From the NCBI GenBank assembly GCA_036936605.1, contig JAUPFV010000003.1, forward strand, positions 108,013,278 through 108,077,277: a DNA stretch of 64,000 nt, in the 5' to 3' direction. Both the position numbers and the translations under genes were made by a program. Positions within the stretch are counted from its first letter, which is position 1. Each line of letters opens with the position of its first letter. Positions 47,041 to 57,194 of this stretch are shown here, in pieces. Below the pieces are notes generated by a model, which was given only the letters and a program-made list of their open reading frames with translations, made no database searches and was not told the DNA's origin. The stretch is from Limnanthes douglasii subsp. nivea (taxonomy: Eukaryota; Streptophyta; Magnoliopsida; Brassicales; Limnanthaceae).

Positions 47041-50000
47041 TTTCCTAATATTTTATCCTATGATCAAATATAACAATAATAGAATTTATAAAAAATTCTA
47101 CTGAAGTTCTTAGGAAATCGAATGACAAATCATCTATGGCAAATGACAATTCAAAAGGATCATGAGAGTTATCTTTGTAATAGTTGACTGTCCAACCCCT
47201 TATAATATCATTTTGGTAAATCTTGGCTATCAATGATGCATGTTATTGCATTAGCGGCTCACCAGTTCTTAAAATACACCGTTAGATGCAGGTATGGGTT
47301 ATTCAGAGTAATCAAAAGGTGACTAGGGAATGCTACGTCACTACTCTCACTCCAAAGTCTTTAGAAAGTGTGACAAATAAAAAGGAATAATAATTATTAA
47401 ATCCCTCATTGGATCCAAGTAAGATAGATTATCCAAGAGAGGCTGCTAGTGCATTCATTCTGATTGAGGAGGTTGAAGTGCACAATTTTACTGATGGGAA
47501 AAAAGTTAAATTAGAACTAAACAACCACTATAAATGAAAGATGAATTGTTATCTTTTTGTCTAATAATTTACATGTTCGATTGGTGTAATGAAGATATAA
47601 CAGGCGTACCAGCTAGCATTATTTTTCATCAATTATATGTGCGATCTGATGCAGGCCCTGTAATACAGAGACGAATAGCATTTTCTGCAGAAAAATCTAA
47701 AACTATTGTCAAAGAGGTAGATATGCTAATACACTTGGGGCATATTTAGGAATCTCACTACTCATCATGGACTGAAAATCCAATACTTGTAAAAACAAAA
47801 AATGGTAAATGGATAATGTGTATTGATTTCACAAACCTTAGTAGAACATGTCTAAAGGATCATTTCCATGTCCCTTAAATGAATCATTTGATAGATTATA
47901 TTTATGAAAATAAGTTATTATCTTTCGTGGTTACATTTGTTGGATACAATCAAATACAGAAGAATATGAAAGATAAAGATCATACAACTTTTATCAGTGA
48001 TAATATGATGGTAATGTCTTTTGGTGTGAAAAATGATGGGGTTACTTACTAGTATTTAGTGAATAAAGAATTTGCCAATCAAATTGGATGCAATGTTGAG
48101 GTTTATATTGATGATATGATGGTCAAAATTCTGAGGGAGAAGGATCACTTACTCGATCGCAAATAAACTTCCTCCAACCTGGAAGCTATCACTTTGAAGT
48201 TGAATCTGAAGACATACACTTTTAGCGTACGATCTAGGAATTTTTAGGGTATTTTATAAATGAGAAAATAATACAAGCTGAACCAATACAACTACATGCA
48301 TTACTAACTATGGACTCTCCCATCTACATAAAATAAATTCAAGTGTTGACTGGAAGCCTAATAACATTAAACAAGTTTATGTAGAGGTCTTTAGACAAAT
48401 ATGGACAATTCTTCTAAGTGTTGAAAAATGTTAGAGAATTCAATTTGTCCCCCAATTGTGATGAAACTTTCCTTAAAATAAAAAAAAAACATTTATCTCA
48501 CCTAAAACTTTATCTAAACCAGGGATGGGAGAAAGGCTTTATGTTTATTTGGCAGTATCCAATTATGAAGTAATTACATAACTAATATGAGAAATCGATA
48601 ATTATCCTCATCCCGTTTGTTATGTTAGCAAGAGTCTGTTTGATTCAGAAATGAGATATCTCAATTTTGAAAAATTAGCTTTAGCCTTGGTAATGACAGT
48701 AAGAAAACTGAGACCCAACTTTCAAGCACATTCTATTACTGTTCGAACTTATTTTCCACTTAAAAGTGTTGTAAAAATTTGATGTATCAGGTTGAATGAC
48801 CAAGTGGTCTGTAGAATTTAGGGATTAGGATATCGATTTAACTCCTCATACTACAATCAAGGCACAAGTTGTGGTAGATTTCCTAGTTGAGTTTCATTCG
48901 GAACAACATTATGTGGAATCTTCTATAGATAAGCCTGCGAAATAATGGGTAGTCCAAACAGATGGAGGATCCAGTATGACGGGTTTCAGGGTGGGAATTT
49001 GTTTACTTTCCCCCTTTGGAGACTTAATGTACCAAGAAATATAATATGGTTTCAAATCATCAAACAACGAGGTAGAATACTAAGTGGGTTTAGTTGGGCT
49101 AAGACTTGCTCAAATATGTTGTGCCAAAAGAATCTGGTTGATAAGCGATTCCTATCTACTCATACACCAAGCTCAAAGACAATCTAAAATAAGGAAAGAA
49201 CAATTGGTGAAGTATTTTCAAGTATTGAGATAAACTTTTGCATTCTTTAAATGTGTAATTTATGAGCATGTGTAAAAGGATGAAATTTTAATGGATCACT
49301 ATTTAGTTATTATTGCGTATACAAAGGCATATCCTTGGATTTTGGTACAAGAGTTCCCTTCTATAAAAATAGTTCTAAAAATTGGATTAAGGACCGAGGA
49401 AAGTTTTCAACTAACTACAATAACAAGCCAAAATTGGAGGCATGAAATCCAAAAGTTTATTAGTAAAAGAATGTTTCCTGAAGATAAAAATCTAGATAAG
49501 AAATTGGAATTTAAAGCACATGGCCTTCTCATTTTAAGGGAGGTCCTCTATAATAAATATTTTGGCATGCCTCTATTGCGATGCCTTGGATTCGATGATT
49601 TTCAAGTAATATTATCTAAATTACACGATGAAGAAGGCTCTACCCATTGTGGCTACAAATCTTTAATTAAAATTGTCTTGTTAGTGGGATATTATTGTCC
49701 ATCCATCATAATGGATTTAATACATGTACCAACATTCCTTATGGAATTAATATCCGAAGTAGTTCCATTGGTAGATGGTGACTTAATTTGGTAGGACCTT
49801 TACCAATGGAATTTGGATGGTGTCGAACCATTATATTGGTATTGGATTATTTCTCTAAGTGGGAAGAAGTTGTGCCTCTCTCCGGAACTACCTCTAAAAA
49901 AGTAATAAAGTTTATTTTTTCTAACTTATGTTGTAGATTTAGAATTCTTAGAAGTATTATGACAAATAATGGTCCTCAATTTGACAACAGGAACATGGAG

Positions 50001-50584
50001 ATTTTTTGTGCCTCTAGAGGAATTCAGTATTGTTTCTCTTTACCTTTTCATCTCCATGTTAATGGGAAAATAGAGGTTTTAAACATAAATATTTTAATGG
50101 GTTTAAAAAAGAATTTAGAAGGTGTGGCAGACAAATGGCCAAATTACTTACAAGAAGTACTGTAAGCCTATCGAACTACTTCTCATACTACCACTCAAGA
50201 ATCTCAAATTGCTTTAGTCTATGAGATGGATGCATTAACGCTGATAGAATATACTCTTCCTTCTTTTAGAATTCAAAACTATTCCAAAGAATATCATGAG
50301 ACAGAAATAAGAGCTCAGCCAGACCTGATTGAAGAAAAAAGAATCAAAGCTCACTTAAGAATGGTTCACTATCAAGGTTTGATGAAAATCAGGTACACAT
50401 CTAAAATTTGAAGGAGAGAGTTCAAAGTAGGGGATAAAGTTTTGAGAAAAGTATTTTTACACACCAAGAACAGGAAATTTGGAAAGTTGGCACCTAATTA
50501 GGAAAGACCATATATTGTAAGTGAAATGGTCAAGCATGGAACATATCAGCTGATTGATCAAGCCAATAGTCCTCTAAGGCATCT
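47041..50584 (+). pseudogene. gypsy pol, oldest element, up to the insertion
   Basis: 47041-47280 matches the protease C-terminus (VIFVIVDCPTPYNI). RT pieces include FDWCNEDITGVPASIIFHQL, VKEVDMLIHLGHI and YIDD at 48104-48115 followed by MMVK. RNase H spans about 48500-48840 and the second RNase H 48940-49330 (QTDGGSSM). Integrase follows: HDEEGSTHCGYKSLIKIVLL, VGPLPMEFGWCRTIILVLDY, TNNGPQFDNRNMEI and NGKIEVLNINILMGLKKNLE. The first two catalytic Asp codons are now Asn (AAT at 49785, and NN in TNNGPQ), while the Glu remains. The reading resumes after the insertion at 60963. Confidence 0.85.
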
Positions 50585-50992
50585 GATGAGTCCGGATTCT
50601 GTCACCACTTCGGGTTGGGTCAGTTCGGACAAAGTATACCTAACCGGACAGGGGAAGTTCGGACCCCATCATCCACTGGACTGTTCGAACAGAAACTAAA
50701 GTACTTAAAACATAATCACTTCTTGACTAAGCTGCCTACTCTCCTACTTAGAACTTATGGATCCTTAAGCTCGACTCGGGTCCATTAAACACGACCCGAG
50801 AGCCCATAAGGCCCAAATATGAGGGTATAAATACCCAACCACCAACATTAAATTAGGGTAATGAAAATTAAATACAACCAGGCTGCTTAATTCTCCCTCT
50901 ACACTCTACCCAAATATTAAATACTCACAAATTTCCACATAACTCTAAACAAAAATTACAAACTTACCCTCAGATGAAAATAAACCACACCA
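50585..50992 (+). repeat. 5' LTR of the young gypsy element
   Basis: TGATGAGTCCGG ... ATAAACCACACCA, with TATA box GGGTATAAATACCC (TATAAATA at 50826-50833) placing the transcription start about 30 bp downstream in the LTR. The outer end is identical to the solo LTR at 9740-10116 for TGATGAGTCCGGA. Confidence 0.96.
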
Positions 50993-51014
50993 AATTGGCG
51001 ACCATAGTGGGAGC
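50993..51014 (+). other. Primer-binding site
   Basis: AATTGGCGACCATAGTGGGA begins right after the LTR. TTGGCGACCA is shared with the older element at 40591-40610. It is not the initiator-Met type (TGGTATCAGAGC). The tRNA partner was not identified. Confidence 0.7.
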
Positions 51015-51049
51015 ACGACGGTGCCTGAATCAAGCATTCGAAACCATTA

Positions 51050-52704
51050 GAAAAAATCAGTCTGAATAAATCCGGACGCCCCGGAAGTACCATCAGCTTT
51101 GCTTGAAGTGGTGGGTGAGAATGATGAATATACCATCGAGGAGCGTGATAGATTAAAGGGCGAGATAGAAGCTCTGAGGGCAGAGAAGGCAAGGATGGGG
51201 ATGAAAGAGAAGTAAAAAACATCAGTTGCTCATCATACCGACAACCCTAGAGAGCATGAGCCTTCGAAGACTCATGTGAGTACCAAGAAGACCCATGCTA
51301 GCTCCAAAAAGTCTCACTGGTCTAAGCTAGTGGAGAGTTCTGACTCAGACTCAGAATCTTCTGATAGCTCCTCGAACGAGGATGGAGTTGAAGAGTCTTT
51401 ATCCTCTAGCAGTGATGAGGGCCGATCTAAAAAGAAGCAAAAATTGATCAAAAAATATTCAAGAAAAAAGGATAGACATGGGAAATTAAAAAGGAATATA
51501 GGTAAAGGATCATCTCACAGCCGGAGGCATGTAGACCGGATGCTGGTGGATCCTTTTCCCTTCCACGATGAACCAGGTATCTTTACGACTCCCAATGAGG
51601 ATACTGTTTTCAGTCGTGGCCGGAATTGGAGACAATCTCCATTGTCTTCCAAGATTCTGTTCAGAAACCTCCCTAAAAGGTTCGATAACACAAAAATGGA
51701 GAAATACGATGGCAGTAAAGATCCGGACAACCACTTGGAACAATTTAAAAACTTCATGATGAATTTCGACGATGACGACAAGTTGCTTTGTAGAGCATTC
51801 TCCCAATCCTTTACGGGGAGTGCTCTGAAGTGGTATAACAACCTACCACAAGGCTGCATTAGAAATTTCGATACCTTTTGGGTGGCTTTTCGAAGGCAAT
51901 TCGTTGGGAGCAAGGAGTTGAAGGGCAATGTGGACACAATAATCCATTGTGCCCAAGAACCGAACGAATCATTGAAAGAATACATAAGTCGTTTTGTAAA
52001 TACCAAAAACGGGTTGGCTGATTGTTTCGAGCAGGTAGCAATAACGTCTTTGATGCAGGACTTAAACCCTGGAAATTTAGCTGATTCAGTGACCAGAAAA
52101 AAAAGCCATGACTTGGGGAGGTCTACTGAATCAGGTTGGAAAGAAAATCAACGTTGATGAAACAAAGAAAACTAGGGTGCACAGGCAGGTGAGGTCTGCC
52201 CCGGTTGCACTCAACCCCAACCAAAATCAGTCCGGGAACAAGGCAAGGGAGACCGGACAGGGACATAACAGAGCTAAAGCTCAATCTCAGCCAGCTGCGC
52301 CTGCCTAGAGTCAACAATCTAGAAATAAGAGAGGGCCTTGGGTTCAGCCGGAGTGGTTTGCAGAGTTAAAAGAAAGCGTGTCCACCATTTATGATAAAAC
52401 AACGGAAGAAGTGCAATATAGAAGACCGGCGGCACTGCAATCTCCTAGGGAACATCATAACAATTCCTTCTGTCAGTACCATAATGATACTAGCCATACC
52501 ATTGATGATTGTATTGCTTTGAAACAAGAAGTTCAAAATTTAATTGAAAGAGGAAAGCTGGGGGCATATGTCAAAAGAAGAGGAGGAAATAAGCTTGATA
52601 ATGCTCATCGGGTTGGTCCGGGCAATGCTGCTCCGGAGGGAGCTATGGTTATAATCGAAAGATTCGATGTCGAGTCAGAATACTTGGATCCTGATCCAAC
52701 TTGA
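51050..52704 (+). pseudogene. gypsy gag, young element
   Basis: An N-terminal acidic/Lys coiled region (ERDRLKGEIEALRAEKARMG, stop at 51214) leads to an open segment from 51276: a Ser/Asp-rich stretch, KNLPKRFD-type start of the gag core (FRNLPKRFDNTKMEKYDGSK), LLCRAFSQSFTGSALKWYNN and WVAFRRQFVG. A frameshift in an A8 run near 52100 shifts to RVHRQVRSAPVALNPNQNQS. Then come a TAG (52306), FCQYHNDTSHTIDDCIALKQ, a zinc-knuckle-like element, and a TGA at 52702. Gag forms the virus-like particle. The upstream start codon is unclear. Confidence 0.88.
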
Positions 52705-53232
52705 AATAGAGTGGGTGCTATTGAGGAACGTTGTAAAACAGTCTCCGGGCTTATTAAGTTTTTTGAGTCACTCACAATTTTCGGAGGGGATACTATGACA
52801 ACTCCTACTGCTTCTTCGAGGAAGAGGCACGTTCATACTTTAGCCACCCAGGTGGAAGGAGGCATGACCTCCTATCAATCACAAATTCCATTTCCTTTCA
52901 TTATTTTTAATGAGGATGACTTGAGGGATATAGCTGGCCCTCATGAAGATGTTGTTGTCATAAGAGCATCCATTGGGGGCAATGACATAAGACGAATCTT
53001 GGTGGATACTGGGAGTTCAGCCAATATCATCTTCTTAACCACTTACAAAAAGATGAAAAATCCAGCCGTAATTCAGCGTTCGGACAGATCAATTGTGGGA
53101 TTCACTGGGAGCTCAGCAGATGTGATCGGGGAATTCGAAGAGGAAGTTTTGTTGGGAAAGGGCCCTTTTAAGAAGATGGTCATGATACGTTTTATTGTGG
53201 TGGATTGTCCCACTTGTATAATGCTATTTTAG
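52705..53232 (+). pseudogene. gypsy aspartic protease, young element
   Basis: Continues the gag frame after the TGA: TVSGLIKFFESLTIF, then MTTPTASSRKRHVHTLATQV, DLRDIAGPHEDVVVIRASIG and RRILVDTGSSANIIF. The catalytic DTG is intact at 53005-53013. The domain continues VGFTGSSADVIGEFEEEVLL and PFKKMVMIRFIVVDCPT, where a frameshift near 53215 moves into the RT frame (YNAILGRSWLSRMHA). The protease cleaves the Gag-Pol polyprotein. The retroviral-type domain itself is complete. Confidence 0.87.
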
Positions 53233-54902
53233 GGAGGTCTTGGCTCTCTAGGATGCATGCAGTGGCCTCGACAGTCCACCAATATTTAAAATATGATGTT
53301 CAAGGACAAGTGGGAGTTGTCCGGAGCAGTCAAAAGATTGCAAGAGAGTGTTATGCCACAACACTAGCTCCACGGACGTTGGGGGCAGTTCGTACCAATG
53401 AAGAATAGCAGTTTGAGGGGCTTTCTGGGGGTGAGGGTGAAATTGATGACCCCAGAGAGACCCATGGAGTGTTGATACCAGTTGAAGAAGTTGAAACACA
53501 TTCTTTGGAAGAAGGAAAAAATGTTAAGATAGGTTCCAAAATGCCATCCGAACTGAAAAATAAAATGTTGGAGTTTCTAAAAGACCATTAACATATTTTT
53601 GCTTGGTGCAATGCTGATGTTACCAGAGTTCCAACAGATATTATATCACATCATCTATCCATTCGGAAAGATATAGCACCTGTGGTACAGAAGAGAAGGG
53701 CTTTTTCCAAGGAAAAGGCTAATATTATTGTTCAAGAAGTTGATAGGCTCATTAAAATGGGGCATATAAAGGAGTCTCAGTATCCTTTATGGACATCCAA
53801 TCCCGTCTTGGTGAAAAAGAAAAATGGCAAGTGGCGTACGTGCATTGATTTCACAGATCTCAATAGGGCTTGCCCAAAAGATTTATACCCAGTTACCCGG
53901 ATTGATCAGCTGGTGGATTCCACTTCTGGGAATAAGCTACTGACTTTCATGGATGCCTTCTCCGGGTACAATCAGATTCAAGTAGATCCGAAGGATCAGG
54001 AGCATACCATATTTGTCAATGATAGGGGTCTTCATTGCTACAAGGTGATGCCATTTGGGTTGAAAAATGTTGGGGCTACTTATCAGAGATTGGTGAACAA
54101 AGCCTTTGCTGATCAAATTGGAAGATATATGGAAGTATACATTGATGACATGATGGTAAAAAGTGTGGATGAACAATTACGCTTGGCAGACCTCCAAGAA
54201 ACTTTTGCTAACTTAGTAAAAGTAAATTTGAAACTGAATCCAGAAAAGTGTGTGTTTGGAGTGAAGTCCATGAAATTCATGGGTTATATAATAAGTGAGC
54301 AATGGATACAGCCTGATCCGGATCAGCTTAATGCTTTATTCCAAATGGAGCCTCCTCGGAATATTAAAGAATTACAACGATTGACGGGGAGGTAGGCTGC
54401 TTTAAATCGATTCATTTCAAGGTCTTCGGACAGGTGTGCCCCGTTTTTTCAAACTTTAAAGGGTGCAAAGGGATTTGACTGGACTTCACAGTGTGGTGAG
54501 GCCTTCAATAAGATTAGGAAACATCTGTCCTCCCCTAAGACTTTATTTAAACCTGTTGATGGAGAGACGCTCTTCGTATACTTGGCAGTTTCCAGTTGTG
54601 CCATCAGTGCTGTATTGGTAAGAGAGGTGGATAATTACCCCCATCCGGTGTACTACATCAATAAGAGCTTGATAGATGCAGAAAAACGCTATTTAAAGCT
54701 CGAAAAATTAGCATTAGCCTTGATAATTGCTGCAAGGAAGATGAGGCCTTATTTTCAGGCTCATCGTATTATCGTCCGAACATCTTTTCCCTTGAAGAAT
54801 GTTCTTCAAAAGTCAGACATTTCAAGTAGAATGACTAAGTGGGCAGTGGAGTTGGGGGACTTCGATATTGATTTTTCTCCTCGCACAGCAATCAAAGCCT
54901 AA
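53205..54902 (+). pseudogene. gypsy reverse transcriptase and RNase H, young element
   Basis: One frame with stops at 53406 (TAG), 53589 (TAA), 54393 (TAG) and 54900 (TAA). RT shows KWRTCIDFTDLNRACPKDLY, LTFMDAFSGYNQI, YKVMPFGLKNVGATYQRLVN and the active-site YIDD (54138-54149) followed by MMVK. After the thumb (LTGR.AALNRFISRSSDRCA) comes RNase H with VYLAVSSCAISAVLV, PVYYINKSLIDAEKRYLKLE and FPLKNVLQKSDISSRMTKWA. It ends FDIDFSPRTAIKA. Each stop sits where a Gln is conserved in relatives. Confidence 0.92.
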
Positions 54903-55820
54903 ACTGTGGCTGATTTTTTGGTTGAATTCCACTCTGATAGGGATATGGAGCAAACTACTGAGATGAAAGATAAAAAGGTATGGATCGTCCGGACAGATGG
55001 TGGGTCAAGTACTATGGGATGTGGTGCATGGATATGCTTGACCTCTCCGTATGGTGACAAAATGTATCAGGCTATATGCTTCGCTTTTAGGGCTTCTAAC
55101 AATGAGTCTGAATATGAAGCTGCTATAGCTGGTTTGAAGTTGGCTTCCATTTGTGGAGCCAAAAGGGTCAAGTTAATGAGCGATTCCCAGCTTCTTATCC
55201 ATCATGCACAGGGTCAATCTGAAGCTAAAAAGGATCAACTAGTGAAGTACTTACTTCTTCTTAAAAATGAGGCACTTCAGTTCAATAGAAACGTTTATGA
55301 GCACATACCCCGAACAGAAAATGAACTAGCAGATTCCTTAGCAACCATAGCCTATACTGAGTCATATCCATGGATCCATGTGTTGGAGTGCCCTTCCATT
55401 CAACTCAGTATGGGTAAAGAGGAAGAAATTTTCGATCTACAGATGAAACAACCTCAAGATTGGAGATTTCCTATCCTGCAGTATCTCTCCGATGACGTCT
55501 TGCCTCCGGATAAATCATTAGCAAGAAAAATGAAGCACAAGGCTCGTGGTTTTATCATACTAAGAGATATTCTGTTTAAAAAGTCTTATAGTAAACCTCT
55601 TTTGCGATGTTTAGGGGATGATGAGTCTCAAATAGTCCTCTCCGAATTACATGATGGTGAGGGATCAACTCACTGTGGATTCAAGGCTCTAACGAGGAGA
55701 GTTTTACTGGCTGACTATTATTGGCCCTCTATAATACAAGATGCTAAGGAGCTGGTGAGAAAGTGTGACCCATGCCAGAGATATAGCAATGAAATTCATG
55801 TCTCGGCCATCCCTTTATAA
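54903..55820 (+). pseudogene. Second (archaeal-type) RNase H and integrase zinc domain, young element
   Basis: Same frame as RT. VADFLVEFHSDRD leads to the second RNase H, WIVRTDGGSSTMGCGAWICL, FRASNNESEYEAAIAGLKLA, VKLMSDSQLLIHHAQGQ and IPRTENELADSLATIA, retaining the acidic D, E, D, D set. This extra RNase H is a defining trait of the Tat lineage. The integrase H2C2 finger follows: HDGEGSTHCGFKALTRR, YWPSIIQDAKELVRKCDPCQ. A TAA at 55818 stands where relatives appear to have Gln. Confidence 0.9.
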
Positions 55821-56694
55821 TCAATTTCTGAGCCTATACCTTTTGCTCGATGGGGATTGGATTTGGTGGGACCTCTTCCTATGACATCCGGAGGGCGCAG
55901 GACAATAACTGTTGCTATTGATTATTTTTTGAAGTGGTATGAAGCAGCCCCATTGGCATGTACAACATCAAAAGCTGTCATAAAATTCATTTTATCCAAT
56001 ATCTGTTGCAGATTTGGTATTCCACAGAAGATAACGACAGACAATGGGCCACAGTTCGACAACAAGGAAATGGAGAGTTTATGTGCCTCTAGGGGTATAC
56101 AACATTGTTTCTCTTCACCTTTCAACCCACAAGCAAACGGTCAAGTTGAAGTGGCTAACAGAACTATACTGTCCGGTTTGAAAAAAATTTAGAAGGGACT
56201 GCTGGAAAATGGCCTAGTTATTTACAAGAGGTTTTGTGGGCCTACCGGACCACTCCTAGGGCTGCAACACAAGAGTCACCTTTTGCCTTGGTTTATGGGA
56301 TGGATTCCATATCTCCCATAGAGGAAACTCTCCCTTCCTTTCGAGTTCACAATTTCTCCGAACACGCTAATGAAGTGACAATCAGGGGTCAGCTTGACCT
56401 AATAGAAGAAAAGCGAGTTAAGGCTCACCTTAGAGCTGCACACTATCAGGGTTTGATGAGAAGCAGGTTTGCTTCCAGAGTTAAAAGAAGAGATTTTCAG
56501 AGGGGGACAAGGTGTTAAGGAAAGTCTTCTTATACACTAAAGAGAAGTTGCTCGGCAAACTAGCCCTAACTTGGGAAGGACCTTATATGGTCATTGAAAG
56601 GCTTAAACCTGGAACATATTGGCTAGAAGACAAGGATGGAAGGGTTTTGAATCACCCTTGGAATATTGAACATCTCCAGATGTACTTAGAATAG
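55821..56694 (+). pseudogene. gypsy integrase core and C-terminus, young element
   Basis: The catalytic core is preserved: Asp at 55860-55862 (RWGLDLVGPLP), Asp at 56040-56042 (TTDNGPQFDN) and Glu at 56148-56150 (NGQVEVANR). The second and third are exactly 36 residues apart (D-X35-E). Frameshifts near 56190 and 56505 interrupt it. The C-terminus (WEGPYMVIERLKPGTYWLED, LNHPWNIEHLQMYLE) ends at 56694. No chromodomain was seen, consistent with Tat elements. Confidence 0.92.
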
Positions 56695-56732
56695 AAGCAA
56701 TGTAAATATTTACTTGTTTAAAAATCCATATA

Positions 56733-56800
56733 AATATTTGGGGGCATACTCTTTCCTACCCTTGTGGCGCGGGGAGGTTTTAATGAGGTGTCCGGGCTTT
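56733..56800 (+). other. Conserved noncoding block after pol (young element)
   Basis: TTGGGGGCATACTCTTTCCT, ACCCTTGTGGC and GGAGGTTTTAATGAGGTGTC lie just downstream of the integrase stop. The same block follows pol in the other two gypsy elements (34945-35015 complement and 61033-61100). Confidence 0.75.
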
Positions 56801-57194
56801 TTTATAAAATTTGATGCCTTCTTAAAAATTCGAAGTGTTCTTACTTTGTTTTTTTTGTCAGACCATCCGGATTGAATTAAAGGAATGATGACTACTTAAA
56901 CATTTGTCATCGGAGAATTTAAACACTCTCGCTTTAGAATGTTTATGAAATAACTAAGGGCTATTTAAACACTAGCCACCAAAATTAAAACAAACTATGA
57001 AAGAATGCAAGAGTTGTGCAAAACAAATATATTCATTGAAATAACCCAAGTGCCTTGGCCTTCCAAGGACTTTAAAACTGTCAGACAAAACAAAATGTCT
57101 ATCCGGTCACATGCCGGACACAATTACAAAAATGCCTTGCCCTTCCAAGGACTTTAGTTCAAACAAAGTAAAAGGTGAAAAGATAATTCATAAT

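Noticed and set aside
51510..52006. Minus-strand ORFs of 98 and 163 codons across the gag region
   Set aside because: Opposite to a clear gag domain on the plus strand. No similarity recognised.
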